Position numbers and translations under genes: made by a program
Source of the DNA: Gnetum montanum
Lineage: Eukaryota > Streptophyta > Gnetopsida > Gnetales > Gnetaceae
Length of the DNA stretch: 64,000 nucleotides
Assembly: GCA_015680685.1 (NCBI GenBank)
Contig: MNCI01025186.1
Location: 63,050 to 127,049 of the forward strand
Direction of reading: 5' to 3'
Notes under the pieces: generated by a model
The model's input: only the letters and a program-made list of their open reading frames with translations
Told to the model about the DNA's origin: nothing
Database searches by the model: none
Shown here: positions 33,427 through 43,770 of the stretch, in pieces
How positions within the stretch are numbered: position 1 is the stretch's first letter
Layout: each line of letters opens with the position of its first letter

Positions 33427-34200
33427 AAGGTTGTAAGGAGTCTTACTTGTAGCCATTTAGCATGTCCTACTATAAGCCCACAACACGTAGAGGATTTGCC
33501 CGTGCCATCGCCTTTTGCTACTGCTAAGAATCTTTTGCAGCAAGTTAATGATGGCTTTGTTTGTTGCCTCTGCCTGACCATTTGCTTGTGGGTAGTAGGG
33601 CGATGAAAAAGAGTGTTTGATGCCAAGGTTGTTGCAAAAGGTTTTGGTTTCCATGCTACTAAATTTTGGTCCATTATCCATCACAATAGTCATGGGAAGA
33701 CCAAACCTTGTCACAATGTTATCTAGGATAAAGTGGCAAACCTGTTGAGATGTGGTCTTTCTAAGGGGAATAGCTTCTACCCACTTTGTGAAGTATTCGG
33801 TTGTGGTGATGATGAAGCTATGTCCTACAGAAGACTTAGGTGTGATGGGACCTATGATATCTAGTCCCTAACATTGGAATGGTCACATGATCTATGTAGG
33901 ATGTAATTCAGTAGGTGACACTTGTATGAGATTTGCATGGCATTGACATACATTGCACATCCTAACCTTGGCAAGGTAATCACGTTCTATGCAAGGCCAG
34001 TAGTACCCTAAGTGTCTGATTTTGGCTGCCATAGCCCTGGGAGCTATGTGTCCTCCACATAATCCCTCATGGACTTCATTAACAATATTTTTTACCTCTT
34101 TATTCCTAACGTAAGCTAGCAATATCCCATCAAAGGAGTGTTTGCATAAGGTGTTATCTCCTATGAGGACATATTGCCGAGCTCATTTTTGTATTGCATA
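33427..34200 (-). pseudogene. Integrase N-terminal and core part of E2
   Basis: Minus strand. 34,122-33,892 encodes VHEGLCGGH and CNVCQCH, the HHCC zinc-binding domain. 33,714-33,457 encodes the catalytic core: FGLPMTIVMDNGPKFSS (second catalytic aspartate) and YPQANGQAEATNKAI (catalytic glutamate). The frame continues WAYSRTC and ends at the E1 insertion. The remainder is at 10,820-11,218. Stops between 33,892 and 33,720 break the core. This copy is uninterrupted where E5 hit E1, and so defines that insertion. Confidence 0.9.
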
Positions 34201-34239
34201 TTTTTGAGCAGACGTCAAACCATGTGGGGGTTTGCCATG

Positions 34240-35215
34240 TTAGAGGTAAGATTTAATGTTGGCGTACCTCTCTTGGGTATTTGTTGTGCTTACAGATGCA
34301 ACATGCACCACTTGAGTAATAGGATTGGTGCATTCTATTATCAAAGCAAGCAAGGTAGCAAATAGTTGGAATGACACATTTAATGCTAACATGGCTAGTG
34401 CATTGGCTATGGTGTTTTCATTACAAGGCACATGTTGGATGTCCACAATTGTAATCTGCTTCAGTAAACTTTTCGCTAAGTCACAATAAGGTTGCAAATG
34501 TGAAGCTTTGCAAGCATAGACGTTGATGATTTGGTTGATAACGAGTTGGGAATCACCCTAGATTGCCAAATGTTGAATTCTTAATTCTTGAGCTACTAGA
34601 AGGCCCCTAAGGAGTCCTTCATACTCGAATATGTTATTGGTGCAAAGGAATGTAAAACGATATGCAAAGGGTTAAATTTCCCTGGAGGGAAATGTAAGAA
34701 TAGTAGTGGTGCTACCACCTCATGTAGTTGAAGCACCGTCAAAATGTAAACTAGCTTTGAAATCATATGGTATAGGGCTTAGGCTATTGATGTGCTCATC
34801 TGGGGATTTGGATTCTATTATTGCCTAATCATCAATGGGTGAATTTGTAAGCTGTGTAGCTATTGCTTGACCCTTTGTTGATGATTGAGCTACATAATGT
34901 AAATCAAATTCCATGGTTATAGCTTTCCATCAGGCTATCCTACTACTCTCATATAAGTTAGTTGTGATAGCCTGAAGTATGTTGCTCTTGCATATGATGT
35001 TAACTTTACCAGTGAAACAGGTAATGCCTCCACTTTTTGAGTGCAAATACTAGGGCAAGATAGTTTTTCTCTACCTCATTGTACTTTCCCTCATATGTTA
35101 TCAATGTATGACTCAAGTAGTAGACTGGGATTTCAGACCCGTCATCTTTCTTCTGACATAGTAGTGTGGCAATAGATGTGTCCAAGGTGGCAACGTAGAT
35201 GTAGAAAGGCCTATC
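34240..35215 (-). pseudogene. Dual RNase H region of E2
   Basis: Minus strand. The first, gypsy-type RNase H (about 35,215-34,900) shows LPIVYSP, then YVATLDTSIA and LCQKKDDGSEIPVYYLSHTL. The second, RNase H-like domain (about 34,760-34,240) shows FDGASTT, NNIFEYEGLLRGLLVAQ and the open end QPYCDLAKSLLKQI. It keeps FDGAS intact where E1 has FDSAS. The order RT-RNase H-RNase H-integrase is that of the Tat lineage. In-frame stops are present in both. Confidence 0.8.
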
Positions 35216-35218
35216 CTT

Positions 35219-36516
35219 CTATGGTGAGTAAACAATTGGAAGATGTAAAAGCTCTTTCTTTAGGTTATTGAAGGATTCTTGACATTGATCTGTCCACTCG
35301 AAGTTGATCCCCTTCTTAAGCAAGTGTTGCATGGGGTGTAGTTTGTCTGTCAACCTTGCGATAAACCTTCTGATAAACTGTACTCTACCTTGCAACTTGC
35401 GCAACTTCTTAAGGTTTGTAGGTGGCGCCAGGTTAATGATAGCCCTAACCTTATCAAGGTCTACTCATATCCCTATTTTTGACACTAAAAAGCCTAACAT
35501 GCATCCAGTTTTTACTCCAAAAATACATTTCCTAGGGTTTAGGCACAGGTCATGCCTATGACAACATTGGAGAACTAGGTTGAGATTTTTGGGATGATCA
35601 ATAACTTCCTTAGACTTGATTGCTATGTCATCGATGTAGTTGTTCAGCCTTTCTAAGAGGTACTTGCTGAAGATGTATGTCATAGCTCATTGATACATTC
35701 CTCCAACATTTTTTTAACCCAAAGGGCATCATTGTGTAGCAAAAAGTCCTCCAAGGGGTCATAAAGGTAGTTGCTAACTAATCCTTTGGGTTGATGTGAA
35801 TCTGGTTATAGCCCGAGAACCCATCCATGAAGGATAGTAAGGCATGACTAGCCGTAGTGTCAATAAGTTGATTGATACTTGGCAATGGGAAGTCATCCTT
35901 AATTGTTGCTTTGTTCAGGTCTTGAAAGTCTATACAAATTCGTATACCTCCTGTTTTCTTAGAAACTACAATGATGTTCGATACCCATTCCAAGTAATTG
36001 ATTGCTTGAATGAAGCTAGCTTGGTAAAGCTTGGTGATTTCATTGCATATAGCTAGTGCAATTTCTAGTTTGATTTTGTTAGCCTTTTGCTTGACTGCCT
36101 TGACACGTAGATCGAGGATAATGTTATGTTGTATGAGCTATGGGTCCAAGCCTGGCATGTCTTCATATGACCACGCAAACACTTTAACATTGTTATTGAG
36201 AACTTTTGAGATGTTTTGATGTACTTGTGAATCTAGTAAAGAGATAACTTTGAAGGTTTTCGCCTCATCTCTAAGTGTAGTTATAGGGATTTCAATAAGA
36301 GGGTCCTTAGTCACATCCCTAGCCTTTAGGTCTAAGGCTTGGACTACATGTTCAGGCCAGTCCAGGGGTGTTTCTAAGGATGCAACATAAGTGTTACAAG
36401 GGGGTGGCTCAAAGTCTATCAACTCTAGATTTAAGCATCTTGTAAATTTTCCACAGGGACCTATTAGGATTAACAACGAATGAAGATCACCATGCATAGC
36501 CATCTTTCAGTTGAAC
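35219..36516 (-). pseudogene. Reverse transcriptase of E2
   Basis: Minus strand. The pre-RT segment begins MAMHGDLHSLLILIGPCGKF at 36,503 and ends VFAWSYEDMPGLDP, a segment almost diagnostic for Tat-like pol. Fingers: VSNIIVVSKKTGGIRICIDF and LNKATIKDDFPLPSINQLID. Palm: SFMDGFSGYNQI (first catalytic aspartate) and YIDDIAIKSKEVIDHP (YIDD box). Thumb: CLNPRKCIFGVKTG and LQGRVQFIRRFIARLTDKL. Frames are separated by stops at 36,137, near 35,780 and at 35,460. It is better preserved than the E1 copy. An acceptor-like site precedes it at 36,517. Confidence 0.92.
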
Positions 36517-36602
36517 CTGGCACAATAAGCAAATAGACCAAGTCAAGTGATACCTATTTGAGCATGTAATAAATATACGTAAAGCAATAATGAAACATAA
36601 GA

Positions 36603-37035
36603 AAATTTCCAGTTTAAGGTTTTAGCATACCATCACTATGCAAAATTTGTAAATTGAAGTTGCCAATTTAAGGTCTTGGCGGATTGTCACTGGGTCTTAA
36701 ACATAAAATGAATGCTAAAATAACTAGTTTAAGGTCATAGTGGATCGTAACCATGTAACTTTGTGAGTTAAATTTTCCAGTTTAAGGTCGTAGTGGATCG
36801 TTACTGGGTCTAAAATGTAAAAAGAATGCTAAATTTGCCAATTTAAGGTCGTGGTGGACTGTCACTGAGTTACACTATAAGTTAAAATTTCTAGTTTAAG
36901 GTCTTGGCAGACCATAACTGGGCTACATTGTAGACAGAATGCTAAAATTGCTAGTTTAAGGTCATGGTGGACCGTAACTGGGCCGTATTGTAGGTTTAAA
37001 TTGCTAGTTTAAGGTCTTTGTGGACCATAACTTGA
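36603..37035. repeat. Hairpin-unit array of E2, RT side of the antisense gene
   Basis: Eight units starting CCAGTTTAAGG or CTAGTTTAAGG, spaced about 50-60 bp apart and ending CCGTAACTGGG-like. Paired words: GGTC-TTGGCA-GACC, GGTC-ATGGTG-GACC and GGTC-TTTGTG-GACC. Earlier units read GACT, GATC or GATT on the right arm. Confidence 0.8.
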
Positions 37036-37177
37036 CAAAATTGTGAATATGAAGTGAAAATTTTGATGGACCCACTTACTACACTGCCGATGAGTGCTAT
37101 GCTACAGTGGGACTACGCTACAAGGGTGTTCCGTATTACTTGGGATATGAAAGTGACAAGTGTTTTTACTACACTTG

Positions 37178-37188
37178 CTAGAAATAGG
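37178..37188 (+). promoter_or_regulatory. TATA-like box of the antisense gene (E2)
   Basis: CTAGAAATAGG is homologous to CTATAAATAGG at 22,225, with T changed to G. It lies 140 bp before the ATG at 37,318, nearly the same spacing as in E1. Confidence 0.6.
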
Positions 37189-37317
37189 GGATTACCCCCT
37201 GGCAAATTTATCATTTTCATTGTTAGAGCTAACCTTCATAGCGTAGCGTGGTTGAGCTGAGAAAGAGCATAACAAGTGTAGCGTAGCAGCTAATACAACA
37301 AATTTGTGAGCGAGGTA

Positions 37318-40300
37318 ATGGCACATAAAAGTAAACGTAGGCATCAAGGGATTGCCAAGGTGGACGAAGTGAAGCAAACCCTGGGACACTTCTCCAAGGC
37401 ATGCGTTGAGGAGCAACAAAAGGCCTCGTTTTTAGTATGTGATGTATTAGGTTAGATTTCCATTGCTGTTGTTTTTTTGGCCATTTCAGTCATCATTGTG
37501 GCTATGCTGCGATTGATGCTATTGCTTTTGTTGTCATTTTGGCCCATGAGCCATGGCTGTTACCACTTTTGTGGTTGTGGCCCTAGTGGTCACTACACTA
37601 TGGTTGTGTACGGCACCACCTTGGCCACCATTATTGAGAATGGTCACTACAGTATCGCAGGGGTTTGGGTGATTCTAGGTAGCATAGCCCATGCTCAGTG
37701 TAGTCTACTATCCTTAGAAGGGATTGTTTGTTTGCAAAGTTTCTGGGTAGCATAGTGTGTGCCTGGCATACTGTAGTGTAGCACGAGCAAAGGGGGAGTT
37801 TATTTTGTTTTTGTTTTACTTGGTTATGTTTCATGTGGTAGTGCAGGGCGAGGTCGAGACAATGGGAATGCTACGTGTATTTCTCTAAATCACATTGTTT
37901 TGACATTGTGACTGTTACTATTACATTTTTATTCTTGTTACGCTACGTTGTTATATTGATAGGCCTATTAGGCTGTTATGCTAGAAATCTGTCATGCTGC
38001 TACGTTGTTAAAGGCCTACTACACTGCCATGCTGTTAGATTCTTTTTCTTGTGACATTGGCATGCTTGTTACATGTTGCACTTTTTGTACTTGTCATATC
38101 ATTACACTTGTCACATTGTGGCATCTGTTATACTTGCCACTTTGCCATGCTGCATGGCATGTGGTTGTCCTACTACATTGCACGTAATGTAGCTATTACT
38201 ATTGTACAAAGTGTGGCTACCAAGCTACACTGTATAGGACATGTTTGTCATGCTACATTGTGTAGGGAGTAGCTGCTACGCTACACTATGCGTGACACTT
38301 TGCAATGTTTAATCCTATTTTACTAGGAACTTATTGTTTCACATCTAAGGAAAAAAATATACAGTAAGAGTTATGCTACACTATTCGGTAGTTGTCACTT
38401 GAATGTTGCACTAACAATTTCTTGTGGCATTGCATAGGGTCATGCTAAAACCTGTCTTGATCCTTCTTGAGGTGGTAGGAGTCTTGTGCTACCTTAGTGA
38501 ACTTATGGCCAACGCCCCCCTCCTCACGCACAGGTAGGGCATCAAACGGTCTAGTTCTGAGAGGGTGCATGGGAATTCCTAGAGTTTCTCCTTTGCCATT
38601 TTAATGTGATCATGTGGTCACACTTATCGGCCAAAACAGCTACTATACTTACAAAAACATTGTTTCCTGGGGTGAACCGAGGAATTCTAAAATTCATGGC
38701 TAATGGGTCAATTAAAGGTAAAGGGGCAGAAGACTCAGACTAACACCCAAGGGGCTTGAGGTGCTTAAGTTCGATCTAGGAAATGCTCAAATACAAATGC
38801 AACATGTTGTAGGTTGCCCATCACATGAGCACTTGCTTTTATAACCCACCTGGAACTATTTATTATGCCAGTGGGTGAGTCTTGTTAAGGTGTTTTAAGT
38901 GTGTTGCATCATTTTCCTTGCGCTAGTTGAAATGCTTACCATATTTTTGCATGTTACTAGGTTTTATATTGATGAGGTTGGTCTTCATGGTAACACGGAT
39001 ACATTGGCATTGACCCAAACAACTCTACAAGAGTTCTCCTCTACCAGGAATGTGTGTGCCAGTGTTATAGAACAACTTGGGCCTGATTTCAAAGCCTATC
39101 CAACTAGGTATTCTAAGTTCTATGGGAAATGTAAAGAAGTTGACTGGTTGGATAGCAAATGGGCATCTCGTCGACTACTTACCGTAGAAGACGTTTTGGT
39201 GGAAATTCCACCATTTCCTACACCATTTAGGCATGGTATGTTAAATTGTGCATTTTTAATGTGCTCAAGTGATGATTTGATTTTGATTTTGCTAATTTTT
39301 TACTGCTAACTATTGTAGTGGTGAGTGAATCCCAAGAGGTTACAATGATTACCTCTGGGCATGATGAGACCAACCTCTTCTTCAAGTATGGGGAGGTGGA
39401 TGAGACTCAGCATTGGATTTGCAATGGGATCCCAGCCACATTAGTTCACAACATTTAGGAGGTTGGGCTAATGGACTTATTCCTAGCTATAAATCCAAGT
39501 GTTCTAGCTGCTGGAATGCTTTCCCTAGCTGATTCCTTTTCCGAAAAGGCTGATCACTTCTGCACACGGGTTCACAATGTGCAAGTAGTGTTTGAAATAA
39601 ATGAATAAAATTTTGTAGACCTTTTTAGTGTCCCCTTTTATGACTACTTGTGGGAGTAAAGAGTAGCAAAGATGTAAACCATCAAAGGGACATAGAGGAA
39701 TGGTTGGGAACAAGCAAGGACCGAAAGGGGATTTACATACACAAGGTTAAGCTAGCGGGTGGCCCAAATGGTTTACCCTATCTTTCTTGCTTGTGCCTTC
39801 CCTAAGCTACTCTCCCAAGGAAAAATCCTCGGAGTAGAGTAGGCTTGGGTCATGAGGGAGGTCATGGAGGAAAGTACCCATTATAACTAGGCCAAGTACC
39901 TTTCTAAAGGTTTCCGTGCTGAAATGGTCAAACTTCATGAGAAGCTTGATTCTCGTTTCAACATGCATTATGTCTTCTTCATAGCTTGCCTGCAACACTT
40001 TGTGGAATTCCTGGTGGTCCATGAAAATGGGGCTTGGGTACAATAGGACTGTAACTAGATATCTAAGCCATGGATTTGCCAGGTTTTCTGCACCACTGGA
40101 TCCCAAGACCCCCCAAAAGCTATTAGAGAATCTCTTTCAATAACGACGAGGGATCAAGTGGGGCGTACCTTTCATGCCTAAGACAACATTGGGGAGGTGC
40201 CTCCCATCAACATAGGCAATGTGTTAAGGGGGGAATGCCTTATTGTAGAAACCATGAAAACCAGGCTGCAATGTAAAAAGTCTTGTCCTGTGGAAGAACC

Positions 40301-42067
40301 TCCCCGTGCAAATGAAGATAGGGGGAGAAAGCTGCTAATCAAAGTTTGCAAGGTTCAACCCATAGTTGGTAAGTGTGCTTATTTGTTTAGTTAGTGTAGC
40401 ACCTACTATGCTGTGTAGCGTAGCATAGTGTAGCACCCGTTTCATGTTAGAGTATCCTGCTTATTTTGAACGTATCTATCAGAAGAAGAAAGAGAAGAGG
40501 TTTTGGCCCCCGAAGCAAGGGCACTTGTTGAAGAGGAAGAGGAGGCCTCGACAACAGAAGAAGAGGCCCCTACCATAGAGGAAGAGGCCCCTACTACCGA
40601 CCACCCTTTTTTGGGATTGGCCTCAGTTCCTGAGGGGCACATGAGTGTTGAGGATGCTGCCATACTTTTGAGTTAGTTGGAAGGAGAGGGGCTGCAATTT
40701 GATGCTGGTGAGTTTGATTGCTTGCTTGACAGTGTGTCGATGGATGATCCCCCTGCTATCATCATTGAGGGTTTTTTGGGTAGGAGATTTACACTGTCAT
40801 TTATGTTATTCACCAATTTTTTTGTCCTTCTCTTCGTCATTGCTAATGTGTTTTTTTCATGTAGCGGATACCACTATTAATGCCCTAGACCCTTCTTCCT
40901 CGATCTGCCTCTGACCATAGACCGAGATTCCTGATAAATTAACCTTTATGAAGGGGGTGGTTGATGAAATGATTGATCGCCTAAGGAAAATTGATCTTGA
41001 GATAGGTATGTTGAAGTTGCTACATTAGGCTCCCCATGTTTTTGCATTTTTTTCTATGTCATTGTGACTGATGCTTGCCCATGTGTGATTGATAGCTTCT
41101 CATATCAAGTGGGATCCTTGACAAGTAATCGAAGTCAATGCAATGCCTAAACTCCCTCTAGAGGTAGCCGAGGTGCCTCATCATATATACGAGGAAACAA
41201 GTAAATGTGCACTATACTAGGCACGCTCCTTGTGGGAGTGTAGGCATGTGAATGAGGACCTCTAGAAGAGGGTGTAAAAATGTGAGAAAGAGAAGGTCAA
41301 CCAAGCCACTAAGCTAGAGGACCTTTGGTATAGAAATGAATTTTTGTTGGCCCGTGACACTCGCGATGGCAATTAGCATACGACTATCATTAACTATGCA
41401 AGATATTGGATAGCCATACAAAGAAAAAATGAGGCCACTCGCGAGATCATAGAACAATGCATGCAAATGGACCTTCTGGCCTAGAAGAACCAAGACTGGA
41501 AGGATTATAGCGCAAAGGTGTACAAATGGGGATAGGCACAAAAGAATCATAAGCATATGTATAAAACGGAATATGCTACCTATCGTAAACAATACTTGGA
41601 TGCTTCTATTGAGTTGCATATCTATAGGCTATTACTTGATGTCATTGGTGCTTCTAGGACCTATGAGAAGTTCATGCAACAGGTGGAGGTCAGTGAATTT
41701 CCTGAAAGAGAAATGACCTTACCCACTAGGGAGACTACCACTGCCACCATTTCTCCAAGACCACCTAGATGGACAGCTGTGGAGAAAGGAAAAGTTGCAG
41801 CAAGCGTTGATCTGGGAGAGGAAAATTGGGCCAACCTCATTGAGGAGGAGATCCTACAACATCTTGCAGCCGGCATGGATAGGATACCCTTTAAAATGGA
41901 TGTGGGGCCATCTTGGGTTGGTCACTCTTTATTGTGTCATAATTTACTTTATGAGAGCCTTTTTTGTAGTTTTCATTCACTACTTTATTTTCTGCCTTGT
42001 GCAGGATCTAGATGGAGACACAGGATCTAGTGGAACAAGAAACAGGGATGCTGATGAAGATTTATAA
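37318..42067 (+). pseudogene. Antisense multi-exon accessory gene in E2
   Basis: Second copy of the gene at 22,366. Predicted exons: 37,318-37,434 (MAHKSKRRHQGIAKVDEVKQ; donor GTATGT intact), 38,438-38,874 (WEFLEFLLCHFNVIMWSHLS; donor GTGAGT), 38,961-39,235 (FYIDEVGLHGNTDTLAL; donor GTATGT), 39,319-40,368 (FFKYGEVDETQHW, then EMVKLHEKLDSRFNMHYVFF; donor GTAAGT), from 40,483 an acidic exon (EEEEEASTTEEEAPTIEEEA), from about 40,866, from about 41,095, and a last exon ending at 42,067. Exon order, phases and boundaries match E1, so the structure predates both elements. FCP1/NIF-like catalytic motifs are absent here too (LEVVGVLC). Exon 7 has a clean 100-codon stretch ending EENWANLIEEEILQHLAAGM. 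Stops and frameshifts show decay. Confidence 0.72.
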
Positions 42068-42235
42068 TGTGGCAGCGAAATATTTTTATTTTTGTTTTTG
42101 AATTTAATTTTTTTTATGAAGATTATTGTATGGACTAAAATTGAATGAAAAGTGAAACGTGAAACAATTATTTCATTTTGTTTTGGCTAATTAAATTTTT
42201 TTATTAATGTGTTTAGGCGCTTTGTGGGCCCCTTG

Positions 42236-42555
42236 TTTTAGTTTAAGGCCATTTTAGGCCGCGACAATAGTTTAAGGCCATTTTAAGCCACAATAATAGT
42301 TTAAGGCCATTTCGGGCTGCAACAATAGTTTAAGACCATTTCAAGCCACAACAATAGTTTAAGGCCATTTTGGGTCATTGCAACAATGATAATTTTCTTA
42401 TTTTTGTCTATTTTCTCTGTGTTAGAGGAGGTAGAGTTTCCAATTTTAGGCCTTCGTGGGCCACAATGGTGGTTTAAGGCCATTCAAGGGCATCGCTAGT
42501 TTTAGGCCATTTCAAGCCATCGTTAGTTTTAGGTCATTTCGGGCCATGCAAGGTA
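42236..42555. repeat. Hairpin-unit array of E2, protease side of the antisense gene
   Basis: About eight units of 30-33 bp, TAGTTTAAGGCCATTTTAGG then CCGCAACAA. The arm pair is GGCC/GGCC around ATTTCG or ATTTT. It lies immediately after the antisense gene's stop, as in E1. Confidence 0.8.
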
Positions 42556-42839
42556 TCGATGATAAGGGTAATGCAATCGCAAAATGTGAATTTTCCAAAT
42601 AGTAAAATTTAATATATAAAAAATGTAAATGGTGCAAACAATAAATTTAATGCAAAATGTAAATTATACAATTAGCAAACTCAATGTAAAAATGTAACGA
42701 TGTAAATAGCCAGCCAAATGTGAAAATGTAAGTCCTGCAACCAAGAAATTTAATGCGAAACGTAAATCATACAATCAAACATATATGACTTCGCTAAAGT
42801 GATGTAACAATAGGTTTTAGTCATGCAACTAATTTCTAA

Positions 42840-43760
42840 CCTTGTGTGGGTTAGGTGAGGCATATGGTCGAGAGGCCTTGCATTGGTATTCGTCTATGTC
42901 GTTGCCCACGGTTTGAAAGGGCAACTTGACCCATGTGGTTTCTTCATTTGAACTAAAAATTTTGGCATGCTTATTTGTCGAGCATGGAATTTCAGTTTGA
43001 ATGAGGACTTCATTTTTAGAGATTTCTATCTCTGAACCTTGCTCCACGTTCACATTGTTTATGGCTTGGGCAACCGCTTCATCACCATAGATCACCACTT
43101 CCCCGCCTACGTAGGGTAAGTGGATCTCTTAATGTATCGGTGAAGAGATAATCCTTAATTGGGCTAACCATGACCTCCCCAAGATCAGGTTGAACCTGGG
43201 CATCTCTTCCATCACAATGAATACCGAACTTGTGGGGAACTGGTCCCCTACCACAAAGTTAATGTGGACAGTCCCTTTTACCACTATGCATGCCTCGTTG
43301 AATGATTTTAGGCACGAAGTTGTCATGGGCTTGATTTGATCGACCAAGCCCAGTTTGTCCACTATGGGAAATGGAATGACATTGGTAGCAACCCCATCAT
43401 CAATGTGTACCCTTCGGATCTTGTACTGGCCAACTTGAATTGTGAACATGGGTGATGTTGTCACCTGACCTTTTTCAGGGCCATCCTTAATGGACTTATC
43501 ATGAAATGTCAAGTGGGGTGGCCATGGTTCTTTGGCTATGAAGGGAAGCATGATAGCATGGATTGCTTTCTCTTTGGCCAACATGTTTTTGTCTACCAGG
43601 ATAGATGCTAACATGCAAACCATGGCCTCACGATGTGTCGTGAAAGTCATTATCAGGTCATATAGGCTTAGAGTTGTGTTTTTCTACTTCAGGGCCTATT
43701 TGACCTGTGTAAGGGCATTGAGAAGGTCGTGCCTACCATCTTGTTGTTTGCTACCCCTTT
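42840..43760 (-). pseudogene. Protease of E2
   Basis: The minus-strand frame 43,650-43,129 is open for 173 codons: MTFTTHREAMVCMLASI, LTFHDKSIKDGPEKGQVTT, RRVHIDDGVATNVIPFPIVD, VVGDQFPTSSVFIVMEEMPR and NLILGRSWLAQLRIISSPIH. It ends at a TAA in place of a glutamine codon. The frame then continues through AQAINNVNVEQ to about 42,840. This is the best-preserved coding stretch of E2. The active-site triplet is DDG, as in E1, so this is a family trait and not decay. It is preceded by gag and followed by a donor-like GTTAGAAA. Confidence 0.9.
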
Positions 43761-43770
43761 CCTACTCTAT

